A stretch of 64,000 nt of DNA from Lycium barbarum (GCF_019175385.1 NC_083337.1:50320938-50384937), one strand, 5' to 3'. Positions 11,931 to 24,931 are shown, numbered from the stretch's first letter. The notes: a model not told the origin generated them from the sequence alone. Made by a program: numbers and translations.

Positions 11931-13075
11931 TCCAAAGGCTCTATTTGATTCGATCCATAACGATGTCCGAGAAGTACTTGACATGATTATGACCTTGATT
12001 TTCCAAAAAATGGCTTCTGAAACGCTTATAGAATGTTTTGTACTTCAAATGCTCAACTTTCTCACACTAAGTCGGATTGACCCGAAACTCATTTCTGAGC
12101 CTTCAGAGGCCGGTAAGTGTGTCTATCCATTGAGTTTTAATTTATGTGCATTTAGTTTCTCACTACTCTTCTCGTGCATTCGTCATTACTTCTTTCACCG
12201 AGTCCCGGGCCAGTATGTATCGTGTGTATGGTTCGCCGGATCCCCGCTTGAGGGCCGGGTGCCATATATGTATTCCGGAGTTAGATGTGTTACGGTGTTA
12301 TGATGTGTTTATGGTTCGTCGAACCATATATGATGTGATATATGATGTGACATTATGATGTGATATTATGATATGTGACGGAGATTACGGAGCAAACCTT
12401 CTGGAGTTAGATGTGTGTGGCGCCAAAGGCAGGGTGGCGCCACGTTTCCCCGGGTCCTGCACGGGACCGGATACCGTTCTTGGCATGCATGGTTTGTGTT
12501 TCCAGTAAGTGTGTTTATTACTTTGCATATCGTGCTTACTTTCTGTTCTAATCTTCTGTACTATTTATTCTGCTTGTGATTCTGTTCATATTACTCTATG
12601 CTTTACATACTCAGTACATATTTCGTACTGACCCCCTTTCTTCGGGGGCTGCGTTTCATGCCACGCAGGTACACCCAGATGATGTAGAAGACTTTTCTAG
12701 GAGGTGTTTCAGCGAGATTGGCGAACTCCACTTCCTTCCGGAGTGTTGCCGAGTCAGAGCATATATAAGCTGTGATTTCTGATTTGTGTTAGAGACTTTC
12801 CAGACAGAGTCATGGGTACAGAACATCAGCTTTGTAAGCGGCTTCATCAGCCGATGTGGAATTTTGTGATATGTTACAGATTTTATATGATTACAGATTT
12901 TGGTTTGATTTGAGATCGATAGAAAGAAAGTTTCTGAAAACCTTACTTTATGTCTTATGCTTATCTGATTTGAAAGTTTGAAAAGAGTATGTATGTAATA
13001 AGAGTCAGAGGGTTCGCTCGGCTCCGAATATGGGGTCGGGTGCCCATCACACCCTAATAAGGTTAGGGTGTGACA
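10111..13075 (+). repeat. E2b 3' LTR (2965 bp)
   Basis: Starts TGTTATAGCCCG after the PPT and ends GGGTGTGACA at 13075, where integrase coding sequence of T1 begins abruptly, so E2b inserted into T1 pol; the 5 bases after the LTR are ATTCT. Contents: TATA-like run 10448-10460; first donor AAG|GTAAG 10734/10735; palindrome CCGAAATTTCGG 11444-11455; acceptor TGTATATAG ending 11539; micro-exon-like block 11540-11586; donor GTATGTAAGGCT; (TA)n at 11881-11928; terminal CAGTAC/GTACTG, CCCC-TTC-GGGG and CTGCG/CGCAG-type hairpins near 12605-12670. Confidence 0.8.
11881..11928. repeat. (TA)n microsatellite in the E2b LTR
   Basis: About 48 bases of uninterrupted TA. Overlapping Tyr-Ile repeat frames are artefacts. 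Confidence 0.95.
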
Positions 13076-14354
13076 ATTCTATTCATCCAGGAGCAACCAA
13101 AATGTACCATGATCTCAAGTTAATGTACTGGTGGGATGGAATGAAGAAAGATATAGCAGAATTTGTAGCCTAGTGCCCCAATTGTTAGCAAGTGAAAATT
13201 GAGCACCAAAAACCAGGAGGATTGTTGCAAGCTATGGAAATTCCAACTTGGAAATGGGAGGTCATCAACATGGATTTTATTGTAGGTTTGCCTATTTCCC
13301 GGTGCAAATATGACTCCATATGGGTAATTATTGATAGACTTACAAAGTCAGCTCATTTTCTACCAGTTAGGACTACATATGCCACAGAAGATTATGCAAG
13401 GCTCTATCTTAAGGAAATAGTACGACTTCGTGGAGTTCCTGTATTGATTATTACTGCTAGAGGAGCACAATTTACGGCTAAATTTTGGAAGTCTTTTCAA
13501 GAAGTTTGGGTACTCAAGTGAAATTTAGCACAGCATTTCACCCACAAACGGATGGATAAGCTGAATGTACTATTCAGAATTTAGAAGATATGTTATGGGC
13601 ATGTATACTAGACTTCAGAGGTAGTTGGGATGATCATTTGTCGCTTATTGAGTTTGCGTATAACAACATCTACCATTCCAACATCTAAATGGCTCCATAT
13701 GAAGCCCTATATAAAAGAAAGTGCAGATCACCAATTGGATGGTTTGAGGTAGGAGAGGCACAACTAATAGGTCCAGAATTGATCCAACAAGCGGTGGAAA
13801 AGATCAAGCTTATCCAAGACCAATTGTTGACAGCTCAGAGTCGCCAAAAATCTTATGCAGATAATCATCGACGAAACTTAGAGTTCCAAGTCCATGATTG
13901 GTTATTCCTGAAGGTATCACTGATGAAGGGCGTGATGAGATTTGGCAAGAAGGGAAAATTGAGTCCTCGATATATTGGACCTTATAAGGTAGTCCGCAAG
14001 ATAGGCTAAGTAGCCGACGAACTAGATTTACCTCCTAAACTTGAATCAGTCCATCTAGTTTTCCATGTATCGATGCTCTGCAAGTGTGTTGGAGATGCTT
14101 CTAGAATCACTCCTGTAGATGATGTTCAAATCATTGAGAAGTTGGCATATGAAGAGGTACCTATTGCTATATTAGATAGGCAAGTGAGGAGGCTTAGAAC
14201 TAAAGATGTCGCCTCAGTCAAGGTTCTATGGAGGAATAACAATAGAGAAGAGATGACTTGGGAGGCAGAAGAGGATATGAAGATCAAACATCCGCATTTA
14301 TTTATACCCCCGGAAGAGGTTCGAGATAAGACACCATTGACCCCTGGTATGTAA
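13076..14354 (+). pseudogene. T1 pol remnant: integrase (from the zinc-binding domain) to chromodomain, broken
   Basis: The segment begins inside the integrase H2C2 domain (IHPGATKMYH), continues with the catalytic core (NMDFIVGLP carries the first Asp), the C-terminal GPY motif (RYIGPYKVVRKIG) and a chromodomain ending near HPHLF. It is clearly dead. Stops replace residues around the zinc-binding Cys pair (about 13173-13190); a one-base frameshift lies near 13510; further stops lie near 13558, 13687 and 14008. The second catalytic Asp (normally in ISDRG) reads Ala in ITARG near 13456-13466. The 5' two-thirds of the element is missing because E2b's right end lies at 13075. Tekay/Del-type chromovirus by domain order. 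Confidence 0.85.
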
Positions 14355-14536
14355 TGCTTTCTTTTATTGCTTGGAGGTCTTGTGTCCCCATGTCTCTTGC
14401 TGTGATATTGTAGCCCTGTGTGGCAATGCTATTTTGGGTTGTTGTGATAGGATGGTAGTGCCATATTGCAGGGGAAACTCCGGCAAATTTTTTGTAGAAT
14501 TCCCGAGAACTTAGCATTCAAGGACAAATGTTCTTA

Positions 14537-14547
14537 TGGGGGGAGAG
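14537..14547 (+). other. Polypurine tract of T1
   Basis: TGGGGGGAGAG sits directly before TGTTAC at 14548. The upstream motif ATTCAAGGACAAATG is a decayed copy of the pre-PPT hairpin. Confidence 0.7.
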
Positions 14548-14553
14548 TGTTAC

Positions 14554-17500
14554 TGTTATATCCTGTATTTTATACGTTCGGATATTCCAAGGTAGTCGTG
14601 ACGAAGTTGAGGGAATGACCATTTCCCAAATGTACTTCAATGTACAAGTGGATTATAAATATTATTTACAACATTAGTATTATGGAAATAACGTGGATGG
14701 TTAGGGACGAAACGGTAATTTCACAAGGTGTTCATGAAGGTTCTTGAAAGGCCATAGTGGTTGTGTACCCTATGTGGACTAAGACTTACATAAGAAGACA
14801 CTTAGTCTTCTTTATTCATTTTTGAGAAAACTTAAGAAAATGGGAGAAAATTTTAGAAAAGAAAGAAAAGAGGGCTAAGTGTGAATTACAAAAATTATAT
14901 GGGCCAAAGCTTGCATGGAAAGACATTAGCCTTCCTTATTTAGACTTAAGGAAATTCAAGAAAAAAGAGGAATTTTCTAGAAAAGAATGGAAGGGGTCAT
15001 GTAGTCATATTTTTGTGTTGAGGGACTTATTCATAAATATGGAAAAAAATGGGTGGAAGACTTGTATAAAGTTATTCCAATATTCATTATTTCTCTAGAA
15101 ATTTCAAGAGAGTGAAGAACAAAAAGAAGAGGAGAAAAACAAGAAGGCATTTCGGCCAAGAGGAAAAGAATTCCAAGAAAATTTCAAAACATTTCTTCAA
15201 AATCATTTCCTACCAATTAGAGGGTCCTTAACAAGGTGGAGTTGTTGTTGGAGCAAGAAAAGCTTATATTCTTTCAAGCTACAAAATATAGCCAAGTGAA
15301 GAGTTGAAGCAAGAAGGTAAGAATTCATCCTTTTCTTATGTGTTATGGATGTTGTGCATGTTGTAGTGTGTAAAATGAGTGAAATTTATGGAGAATAAGA
15401 ATGTAAGGGTGTGGTCGTGTGTACCTAGGTAGATGTAGGAAATTATGTTTAATTATTGTGTCTAGCATTGGGTTGTTATTGTTGTGAATGTTATGTCGAT
15501 AGGAGAAGTTGAATGATTTTGGAAAGGTTGTAGTTATGAATGCATGATGGTGGTCGTGTGGTATATTGTATGTATAACCGTGTGTATGTGTTGAATGGTG
15601 GAAGAAGATGGGCTAATTTTATTTAGTGTTTTGGTTGTTGTTGTATCGTGGATACTATGTTGTTAAGGAATGCATAATAATCTTGTGAAGTTGTAGAAGT
15701 TGGAGACTTGTGATTGAGGTATTTAAATTGAATATTATGTTCTTGTATGTATGGAGGATAATGTTGTTAGTATGGTATTGTTGGCATATGAATTATAATG
15801 TTCTTATTGGAGTTGGAAAGTTTTTGGAAGAAGAAGTAAATTGATTGAATATGGAAATTGTTAGTATTGTTGTTGGCATTGTTGTTGAATTATGTTAATA
15901 GTTTGGCCGGGTTTGAATTCCCGGATTGTGTTCGATGAGAATTTGACTAAATTGAATGTCGAGGATGGTATATTTACAGAGGAAATGCTGCCGAAATTTC
16001 GGTAGCCAAGTATTACCTTATGATTTCAACTCTAAGTATGCTAATGAGAGTTTTGGTAAAAACGACCAATTTGCAGATTTTGACGAAATTGTGACGTGAA
16101 TTTGGAATAGAAAAAGGAGCGGAAGGAGGTATGTAAGGCTTCACCCTTCTTTCTATGGCTTGTCTTAGTTGTAATAAGTTAGGTACGAGCCTCGGGGACA
16201 ACTCGGTTCCCCGGAATCCGCACCTAAAGTTTTCCACTTTTTGTTCAATAGAATTGAACTAGAAAGTGTGACAATTGTTGGAAAAACCTCCTACACCCTT
16301 AGAACTTGTATAAATGGGACCCGATTACCCTAAGACCCTCACAAGTGACGCTATGACACGTAACATACGTAAATCATATACGCTACCTCATCCGGCCCGA
16401 GGTGGGCCCGTTACTCTCGGATTTTCCTATAGTCGTGGTTGACTTACTTGAAGTAAATCCAAAGGGGACTTTTGATCCCAATCTCGTTACCGAATGATAA
16501 GTATTGTGACTACTCTAACGAGAATGTTTCTATGAGGATAATGATAATTACAATGTTAGACAAAAGAATGTACCTTTGATAAGTACGACCGGGACGACTC
16601 TATGACTAAGATGACTAAGCTAAGTATCTTACGTAAACATGAAAGTGATACACTAATTTTTGAATCGTATTTATATTTCCTAGCTATATCTTTATTTTCT
16701 CTAATTCCAAAGCCTATGACGGTCGTCTATGATGCCCACGATTTCATTCTACGGTTACTATAATACTATTCTTCGTTGATAGTCTCGCCTTAAAATACTT
16801 GTTCCTTCAAGGTGAGACAAAGCTATCTCTAGCATTCCATAACGTAATCGGAGGTCACCGACCTTACGTCACTCCGATGGATACATGATTTTCCCTGGCG
16901 CTTGTGTGCTTATATGATATATGTATATAAAACAGGTATATGTGTATGGATATGTATATATAAATAAGATAAGTAATTGTATATGAGACGTGTATATGTA
17001 TAAAATATAAGCAAATGTATATGTATATGTGTATGGGGAAAGGGGAAGGGCCACTGTTATATCACCACCTGAATCAGCTGGATTCCATCTTGGACGCGGG
17101 ATGCCCGGACGCGGGATATGGGAGAGCCGTACGCGGCGTCTGTATATTTATATAATGTATGATACATATATATGATGTAATGTGTTGGGACACCGTTGGG
17201 GAGGGGGTTGGGAGAGCCAATATATTCGGCGTCTGTAAATGTGAATAAAAGATACTGTTTACTGAATTGTACCGTTTTCTGTATACAAGAATAAGGGACA
17301 CCGTGGGAGTGGAGCCGATTGTATTCGGCGTCTGTAAATGTGAGCAAAAGGTACCGTTACTGAAATGTACTGTTTTCTGTACACGAGAATAAGTAATATA
17401 TAAATGTTAATTCCTATGCTTATGAAAAGAAACGTTTCAAAGACGAAAGGGCAAGCCTACATGACAACCGGCCTAAAAAGGGGCCTTCCTATGCACAGGT

Positions 17501-18068
17501 TGCTTTCTCGCCTCGTTATATGCCCTGTGACTCCATGATATTATTAATTGTACTCTATGTTACAGCTTGTATTATTTTCTATGCCTTACATACTCGGTAC
17601 ACTATTCGTACTGACGTCCCTTCTTGTGGACGCTGCGTTTCATGCCGCGCAGGTCAGCAGACAGGTGGACTTGATCCTTAGGAGCTCTGCCAGCAGTACT
17701 CTACAGCGCTCCAGTCGTTCCGGAGCCTTATTTCAGTGGTACTATTTTGTGTATATATAATCTCGGGCACGATAGTACTCGGCCCTTTTCTATGTATAAG
17801 TGTACTATGTCTAGAGGCTCGTAGGCAGTTATGTACAGTCGGTCAAGCATAGTTAGATATATGGTGTTTTGGCATGTTAATGTTGTCGTATAAAGTGCTA
17901 ACGAAGTTTATTAGCCTATGTTCAGAATGACGTTGCTAATGTTAATGTTCAAAAAAAAAATATGGCTCTGTTTACACGGCTTGTTAAGAGGTAAGGGTAA
18001 TATGATAGATAAGGAGTGCTCGGTACAAGTATCGGGTACTCGTCACGGCCCCTAGTCGGGTCGTGACG
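14554..18068 (+). mobile_element. S1: solo LTR (3515 bp) inside the T1 LTR
   Basis: It starts TGTTATATCCTG and ends TCGTGACG, flanked by perfect 5-bp duplications GTTAC (14549-14553 and 18069-18073). Removing it restores the T1 LTR start. No interior, PBS or PPT is present, so this is a solo LTR left by LTR-LTR recombination. Modules: first donor AAG|GTAAG 15316/15317; palindrome CCGAAATTTCGG 15991-16002; acceptor TTTGCAG ending 16076; micro-exon-like block 16077-16128; donor GTATGTAAGGCT; hairpin GTCTCGCCTT/AAGGTGAGAC 16782-16818; second hairpin with TTACGTCA 16849-16876; terminal hairpins near 17585-17660. Confidence 0.93.
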
Positions 18069-18429
18069 GTTACACCTCGAAAATTTAATGTCATTGTGTC
18101 GTAAGTATACTAACGCTAGCTTAAGGTTAATATTAAGGTCTTATGACTATAAGAAGGGTACTTGGTAATTTTAGAGTGCATACGATAATATTTCGAAGCT
18201 ATATGGATTGGTGAAATAAAGTGTGATAAGGCCAAGTGAAGTGCAAGGGGTGTTTAGGAAAGGTTTCTCAAACTATCAAGCTCAGTATTGATTAATAAAG
18301 TCTTGGGAAGAAGTTATAAGGATACTTAGTTGGTTAATGAAGTGTTAAACAAGTGTTAAGCAGGTTCCATAAGGATTGGAGATCAAACAAATCGACGAGA
18401 ACAAGTTCGAGGAGAAGGTGGATTATACG

Positions 18430-18560
18430 ACCATTTATACGGTCCGTAAATTATTATACGGCCCGTATAATGGTCCGTATAACAGTTACAGTGAAGGGCC
18501 ATCACCAATGGAGTTACACGGTCACTTATACGGACCGTATAAGGGTCCGTATAATCCCAT
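18430..18560 (+). promoter_or_regulatory. Palindrome array upstream of the T1 LTR TATA box
   Basis: At least five copies of a palindromic core ACGGNCCGT (variants TACGGTCCGTA, TACGGCCCGTA, TACGGACCGTA) lie within 130 bases, ending about 25-30 bases before TATAAATATA (18582-18591). Similar arrays occupy the same position in the T2, T3 and T4 LTRs. A binding-site cluster is the simplest reading; the factor is unknown. Confidence 0.55.
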
Positions 18561-18581
18561 CGGGCTGAGTTAATTTCCAAG

Positions 18582-18591
18582 TATAAATATA
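18582..18591 (+). promoter_or_regulatory. TATA box of the T1 LTR
   Basis: TATAAATATA immediately downstream of the palindrome array. The following 'acttctctcaagacctctagaag' style pyrimidine-rich leader is typical of plant pol II start regions. Now separated from its coding region and nested, so probably not driving a full transcript. Confidence 0.55.
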
Positions 18592-19743
18592 AGTCCCACT
18601 TTCTAATTTCTCATTTTCTCCACTTCTCTCAAGACCTCTAGAAGCTTCCATACATTTCATTAACATAAATTCAAGGTGAATCAAAGATCAAACACCAATA
18701 ATTAGTGGAATCTAGTGCAAGGATGCTAACTAGGGTTCATGGAAGATAGAAATTTCCTTGGAAATGAAGTTAGGGTTTTCTCCAAGTGAAGTGTTTCCAT
18801 CCAAAGTCCGTTCCTACATAATCAAAGGTGAGTTTTATGTTCATTTCATGTTCTTAAGGGTATTGAATGGTTGAAAGACTTGGATTATAGAAGAAAGTAG
18901 AGTATGAAGTTCAAATATGGAAATAATGGTATTCTTGAATAGTAACTTGACTTGAATCACAGCTTTTGATACGTAATGAGTATAACCTTGCTATTAATTA
19001 TATTAAAGATGTTGTACAGGAAATATATGTGAATGAATATAATGTTGTGCCATATTTGGTTATGGATGACTTTGAAAGAGGATTTTGGGAATTGAGTAAT
19101 GTCTAGCTTGACGAAGTATTGATTATGATATTGTGGGTGTTGTTATTTAAGTTTGGGAGTTGTTTAGTATTTGGAGGAAGTTGTAGGAACAAAGGAAGTG
19201 CTGCCCAATTTTCGCTAGCTTTTGGTCGCTTTAACTTGAGTTTAAGTATGTTTCCGGTTATCTAATCTTAGTACGAATTCCCTTGAATGTAGAGCTGTAA
19301 GCTTGGAAGGAGGACGCTTAGTCATTAAGGAAACATAAAGGTATGTAAGGCTAATCCCCTCTTCTTTCTAAGGCATGACTCTTACGACATGATTTCCTCT
19401 ACCTTTCTGTGGCTTTCTCACATTCCGAAAGTTACAAGCCTATGATCATTAAGAGCTTCTCATGAGATAGGGATAAGATATGTGTTATGATAACGTCAAT
19501 GATAATGATGATTCTATGTCCCGAGATTCTAAAACTTATGAAAGGATGCTACTATGAGATTAATGATCTTGACGTATGATTTCCTTGGTTGTTATTCATC
19601 ATTGATCGTCTCACCTCATAATGCTAGTTCCGTCGAGGTGAGACAAGATGATTATTATTGTTCCATAAGATAATCGGAAGTTACCGACCTTACGTCACCC
19701 CTATAGAGTTACAGCTTTTATTTGAGTCCTGATGCATGCTTCA

Positions 19744-22259
19744 TGTTACACCTCGTAGTTTCGTTCGTTGGGATTCGTTAGGCGTTAGTTGTCCTAATCG
19801 CGGAAATGGGAGTTACCTTAGGATATATGAGATTACATGTTTCCATGTTATGGTTATGCGGGTTAAATACCATGAAATGAGCTATGGAAGGATTTAAGAA
19901 CAAACAAATAAAGGAATGGAGTTTGTGGGAACTTTGGTAAAAATTGGTAAAATTTTCGGACAGGATTTTGGTCCAGATTGGGGGAGGCATATCTCCTAGA
20001 ATATGAGGAGTTTTGGTGTGTTTCTTTTGTTCAAACTGAAGTTCATCGAGTCTAGTTTCCAATGCAATAAACCGTTCGTCAATGTGACATCTTAGTAAAA
20101 AGTTATGCATGTTGTACGACAGACTGTCTGAGCAGAAAATTTCTGCGGACCATTTGACGGCCCGCAGGAATTTTTACTCCCCGCAGAAAATTCTGCAATC
20201 TGTCAAATTGCACCAGCCCAGCGTCAAATGGTCACAGTGAACCATATTTGACTGGGCAGTTCTACAGACCAATTTGACGGTCTGTAGGAATTTTTACGGC
20301 CCGTCAAGATGGGCGCAGAATTGCCCGACGGGATTTTAAGTTCCGCTTTATATATTTCGTTCCTCTTCATTTGGACATTTCATTTTAAAAAATCAGATCC
20401 AAAAGCTCTCCAAAAACCCTCTCTTCCACTCCATAAACTAATCCAAGCCAAAATCCAAGGGAGATTAAATATCAAGAGGCAAGGATCAAGATACCCATGT
20501 GCTAGAGGTCTTGCTAGGGTTAATAAACTCCAAGAATTCTTTGGATATTGAAGCTAGGGTTTTCATATAAGTTGATAGCTTGCTCCAAAGCTCATTCTTA
20601 TGATATAAAAGGTTAGTTTTCATACTTATTACATGTTATCAAGAATGTTTAGTTGTTGAACAACGTGGGTAGAAAAAGAAAGTAGAAAATGAGTTCTAAA
20701 TGTAGTTTTTATGATGTTTTTGAGTAGTATGCTAACTTGAGTTATGATTCTTAGTATGATATGGAAATAATCTTGCTATGGGAAGTAATAATGGTGATGA
20801 AGAAGCATTATATGAAAATGTGCTAAAATAGGTATGAAGTTGCTAGCATAAGTTGAACACAATGATGAATTTTGAAGGCTAAATCGAATGTGAATACTTG
20901 ATTATGATATTGTGGATATTATTGTGGTTGTTTGGGAGTTGTTTTGTGATATAGTGGAAGTTGACGAAATAGGGGAAATGCTGCCTAATTTTCATTAGAA
21001 CATGAATTATCCTAGTTTGAATTTAAGAGTATCACCAAGGCTTAACTGTGGTACAAATACTTCTAAATGTAGATTGCTCAAGCTTCAACGGTGAACGTTA
21101 AACAGTTGAGGAGACGAAGAGGTATGTAAGGCTAACCCTTCTTTCATTAAGGCATGGTTCCCTTGCTATTTGTATCTTTTCCTGAGTTCCATAATGTCTT
21201 CCAAATGACTTTATCTCTAAGATTACCAAACTTACGATTCTCGATACGTCCACTATTTTATTGCCTCTTTTATATGATAGTTGATCCTCTAAGGATATAT
21301 ATATAATGAAAATGATGATGTCAATGATAACGATGATACTCATGAACTCCTACATATACAGATCTAAGTATGTATGACCATTATGTAATACCGAGCTTAT
21401 ATGGCCGGGTATGATACCTATTACTCGCACACCACTGCAGTTAGGTATGGATAACACTGAGCCTTGGTAGAGCCAGGTATGTATGACACCGAGCCTTGTC
21501 ATGGCCGGGTATGTGAAACCACCGAACCTTTATGGTCGGGTATGCTATGGTAATGAATATGTATATGAATACGGATACGAATATGGATATTTGTATATGT
21601 ATATATGTATGTACACAAGCACGCACTAGAAATGGAAGGTCCCTATGAAAGACAAGTAAGTATTTACGATAATGGTTATCATCTCCTGATTCTCCCATCT
21701 TATGCTATCTCTTATGCTCCTATTGTGATGTTGATTATGCTTTACATACTCAGTATGTTATTCATACTGGCGTCCTTTTGTTCATGGACGTTGTGTCATG
21801 CTCACAGGTGGATAGGGAGACAGGCTTGATCCGTAGACTTTTTATTCAGGGACTACATAGAGGAGCTCCATTTCTTCCGGAGCTACAGCTTTTGGTATTA
21901 TTCTTTTATGTACATACCTATGGGAATGGCGGGGTCCTATCCCGCCTATATGATGTGACATACTCTACTCTTCTTAGAGGCTCGTAGACAGTTGTGTATG
22001 GTTAGATTTCTTGTAGACTTGTCGGCTTATATTTTGTGTATCATTTTGATAGCCTCGTCGGCTTTTATATATGTATATGGGCATTGTTATTGATGATGAT
22101 ATAAATGTGTTGTTGCCCAACGAGATTAGCACTATTGATGCATATAAATTATGAGTAAGCCATGTGGCTCACCTAGATGTGAATATGAGAGTACGATAAG
22201 AAGTACCCAGGTGGGTTAGCACCGAGTGCCCGTCATGGCCCTCTGGTTGGGTCGTGACA
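19744..22259 (+). mobile_element. S2: solo LTR (2516 bp) inside the T1 LTR
   Basis: Starts TGTTACACCTCG and ends GGGTCGTGACA. Perfect target duplications CTTCA lie at 19739-19743 and 22260-22264; no interior is present. Its U3 holds a different repeat array (20110-20320; variants of a CCGTCAAATGG and CCGCAGAA core) upstream of TTTATATATTT (20344-20354). First donor AAAAG|GTTAG 20611/20612; a decayed palindrome near 20976; acceptor AAATGTAG ending 21072; micro-exon-like block 21073-21121; donor GTATGTAAGGCT; terminal hairpins near 21737-21815. The repeated 'gagcct...ggccgggtatg' units at 21390-21545 are a degenerate tandem repeat shared with T2 and T3. Confidence 0.93.
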
Positions 22260-22728
22260 CTTCATGATAAGTATATAATGATGATTACATCGGGCATATA
22301 TGGTACGGGCAGCACCGCTAAGGCGGGTGGCTTATTACACCGTGTCTATATGGCACGGGCAGCACTGCTAAGGCAGGCGGCTTATGGATGATGACAGTAC
22401 CACTAGTGGGCGGCGTGATATGATTACCCCGGATGTGGGCTAATGATGTTGTTGGTTCAGAAAGTGTATGTATATATGTGTGATTTGTTCTAAAAGGTAA
22501 AAAGCGAGCATGCATGATTTAGCCTCAAGAGGCAAGCATTTGTATTGGTACTTTCTTCTTATGTTTTCTATATTTCTGTACCGTGTTATCGTATCTGCCT
22601 TACATACTCAGTACATTATTCATACTGACGTCTTTTCTTTTATGGACGCTATATTCATGCCCACATGTAGACAGGGAGATGGTGCAGATTCATAGGAGGC
22701 TATCAACAGCTATACAGGAGCACTCCAC

Positions 22729-24931
22729 TGTTACGACCCGACTCGGGGCCGCGACGAGCACCCGGTGCTAGCCCACCAGGGCACCCTCTTAGCTTACTCT
22801 TATGCTTTCATCTAGGTGAGCCACATAATTATACATGCATTTCCATTCATTCGTCAAGTAGTCCCATTTGGACAACAACACATTTATATCATGTTAGGCA
22901 TCTATGTCACGTCAATGTGCATGGGCCGACGTGGCCGACAAAATGATATACAAAACATAGGCCGACAAGGCCAAACACATTTACCCCCACACACACACAT
23001 ATCTATGAGCCTCTAAGAGTATAACATATCACATTAGCGGGACAGGACCACGCTATGCCCATAATTATATACACAAAAGAATGAGTACCCAAAAGATATG
23101 GCTCCGAAGGAAATGGAGATCTCTATGTAATCTCCGAATAGGCAGCTATGGATCAAGTCTGTCTCCCTGTGCACCTGCGGGCATGACGCAACGTCCACAA
23201 ACAAAAGGACGTCAGTACGAAGAATGTACTGAGTATGTAAAGCATGATCAACATCGATATACAAGCATAATGAACAACATATGAAATAGCATAGGGGGGG
23301 AGACAATAATATCATGGTCATAGTACTTACCTGGATTTCGTAGGACTTTCCATTTTTTTTCATACGTATTAGTACACCTACGTCATCATCCGTATTCCAT
23401 AATAGTACTCGTACCATACTTGTGCTCATATTCGTATACATGTCCTTATTCGTATTCTTATACATAGTCTTATCACATTCATATTCATATTATATACATA
23501 GTCATTTCATATACATAGCATTTACATAGCATACACGACCTCATAGGATCGGTGTTTCATACATACTTGGCCAACCAAGGCTCAAGGTTACTCATACCTG
23601 GCCCTACCAAGGCTTCAGGGTTATCCGTACCATCTGCAGATGGGTGCGCGCGTTTCGTAATCGTATAGATACTTTATACATATTCATATACATATATCCT
23701 ACCCGGCGTCATAAGCTCGGGGTGTCATTATAGCCCTTCATAGGCACATGTAAATATAATAGCTCGTAGGCACCATTAGCATCATTATTATTATCATCGT
23801 CATCACTATCATCATCATTTTCGCTACATCTCTATCTTATGCTTACTCGTCAAATGGGGTGCGTAGTACAATCGTAGCACGTATCGAGGATCGTGAGCTT
23901 ATGAGCTCGGAGTGTCAATCACTTGAACACAACATACTCATATAGAGGATTTAAGAGTCTGGCCAAGGAACCATGCCTTATGAAAGAAGGGTTAGCCTTA
24001 CATACCTCTTCGTCGAACTATTCTACACTTGCGCGTACTCCTTCGATGCTCAAGTTTCTACCTTCATTAATATAATAACAATAGCCATTAGTCATTCACA
24101 TTACCCACATTCCTGATTTTACCCTCCATTGACCATCTTAGTATATACTTCTACCATCCAAGTATTTCAACTACCCAATATGTTAACCAATATATAAATA
24201 TCTTGAATCTTACCTTAGATGATGTAGGGACAAGCTTTGGTTGATAACACTTCACTTTGAGCAAAACCCTAGTTTTTCTCCATTTGCATTTCTTGACTTG
24301 AATGGTATTTAATGGCTTGCTTACACTTGATTCACTCGTTTATGTTGTTGGTGACTTATAATCCTTGAAAACTTATGAAATAAATGTAGAGAGATGATTC
24401 TAGAGAGAAGTGGTGTAATGTAGAAATGAAATAAAATAAGTCTTGGTCCTCATATTTAATGAATTGAAAATCTGTGGTGAGATGTACAGTGGTCGTCCAT
24501 GGAGGTTTACGGTCCGTATTCCAGTTTACGGACCGTCCCTCATGGTCGTCTTTAACCCTAAGCAGAACCAGAAACTTTGGCTGCATGCATGGTGATTTAC
24601 GACCATGGTTTACGGGCCATAAATCACTTTACGGTCCGTCCACCAGGTCGTTTTTAACCATTTACTCGACTGGCAGAAAGTTGAAGTTTTTGCATGCCAA
24701 TTTACGACTGCCAATTACGGACCGTATTCCATTTTACGGTCCGTATTTTGCACTTTACGACCACTGGGCAGTTTTGCCAACTTTCAACTTTTCACATTTC
24801 TCGACTTTTCATTCTAATCATTCTCGTCCATTTATGCACATTGCTCATGAAGCATTATACACTCACACTCCTCTCACACATCACTAGTTCGTTTACTTGC
24901 GTACCAACGGGAAATTTTCCGAGGTGTAACA
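22729..24931 (-). repeat. T2 3' LTR (minus strand)
   Basis: Runs from TGTTACGACCCG (reverse of the LTR 3' end; the partner LTR has TGTCACG) to GGTGTAACA next to the PPT. Minus-strand modules: palindrome array 24480-24770; TATA-like TTAAATATGAGG at 24449-24460; first donor AAG|GTAAG at 24214/24213; micro-exon-like block 24006-24057 ending GAG|GTATG; terminal hairpins near 23160-23260. Confidence 0.93.
24480..24770 (-). promoter_or_regulatory. Palindrome array in the T2 3' LTR
   Basis: About eight TTTACGG-type half or full palindromes (TTTACGGTCCGTA, TTACGGACCGT, TTTACGGGCC and relatives) in roughly 290 bases, directly upstream (minus strand) of the TATA-like site at 24449-24460. The same array is in the 5' LTR at 31935-32200. 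Confidence 0.55.

Noticed and set aside
11748..12303. Tyr-Ile repeat open frames over (TA)n tracts (also near 5856-6205 and 32264-32834)
   Set aside because: These arise mechanically from TA dinucleotide runs and are not conserved in related LTRs.
6533..13075. One intact element with LTRs 6533-8125 and 10111-13075
   Set aside because: The left LTR lacks its 3' half and PBS, the LTRs differ far more than T2 or E4 pairs, and flanking bases do not form a duplication.
23034..23465. 143-codon open frame in the T2 3' LTR
   Set aside because: The 5' LTR copy of this region is interrupted and shorter; no domain is seen.
24474..24887. 137-codon open frame over the T2 palindrome array (also 31905-32249)
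   Set aside because: The frame is composed of the repeated palindrome units, shifts between the two LTRs, and runs antisense to the promoter.
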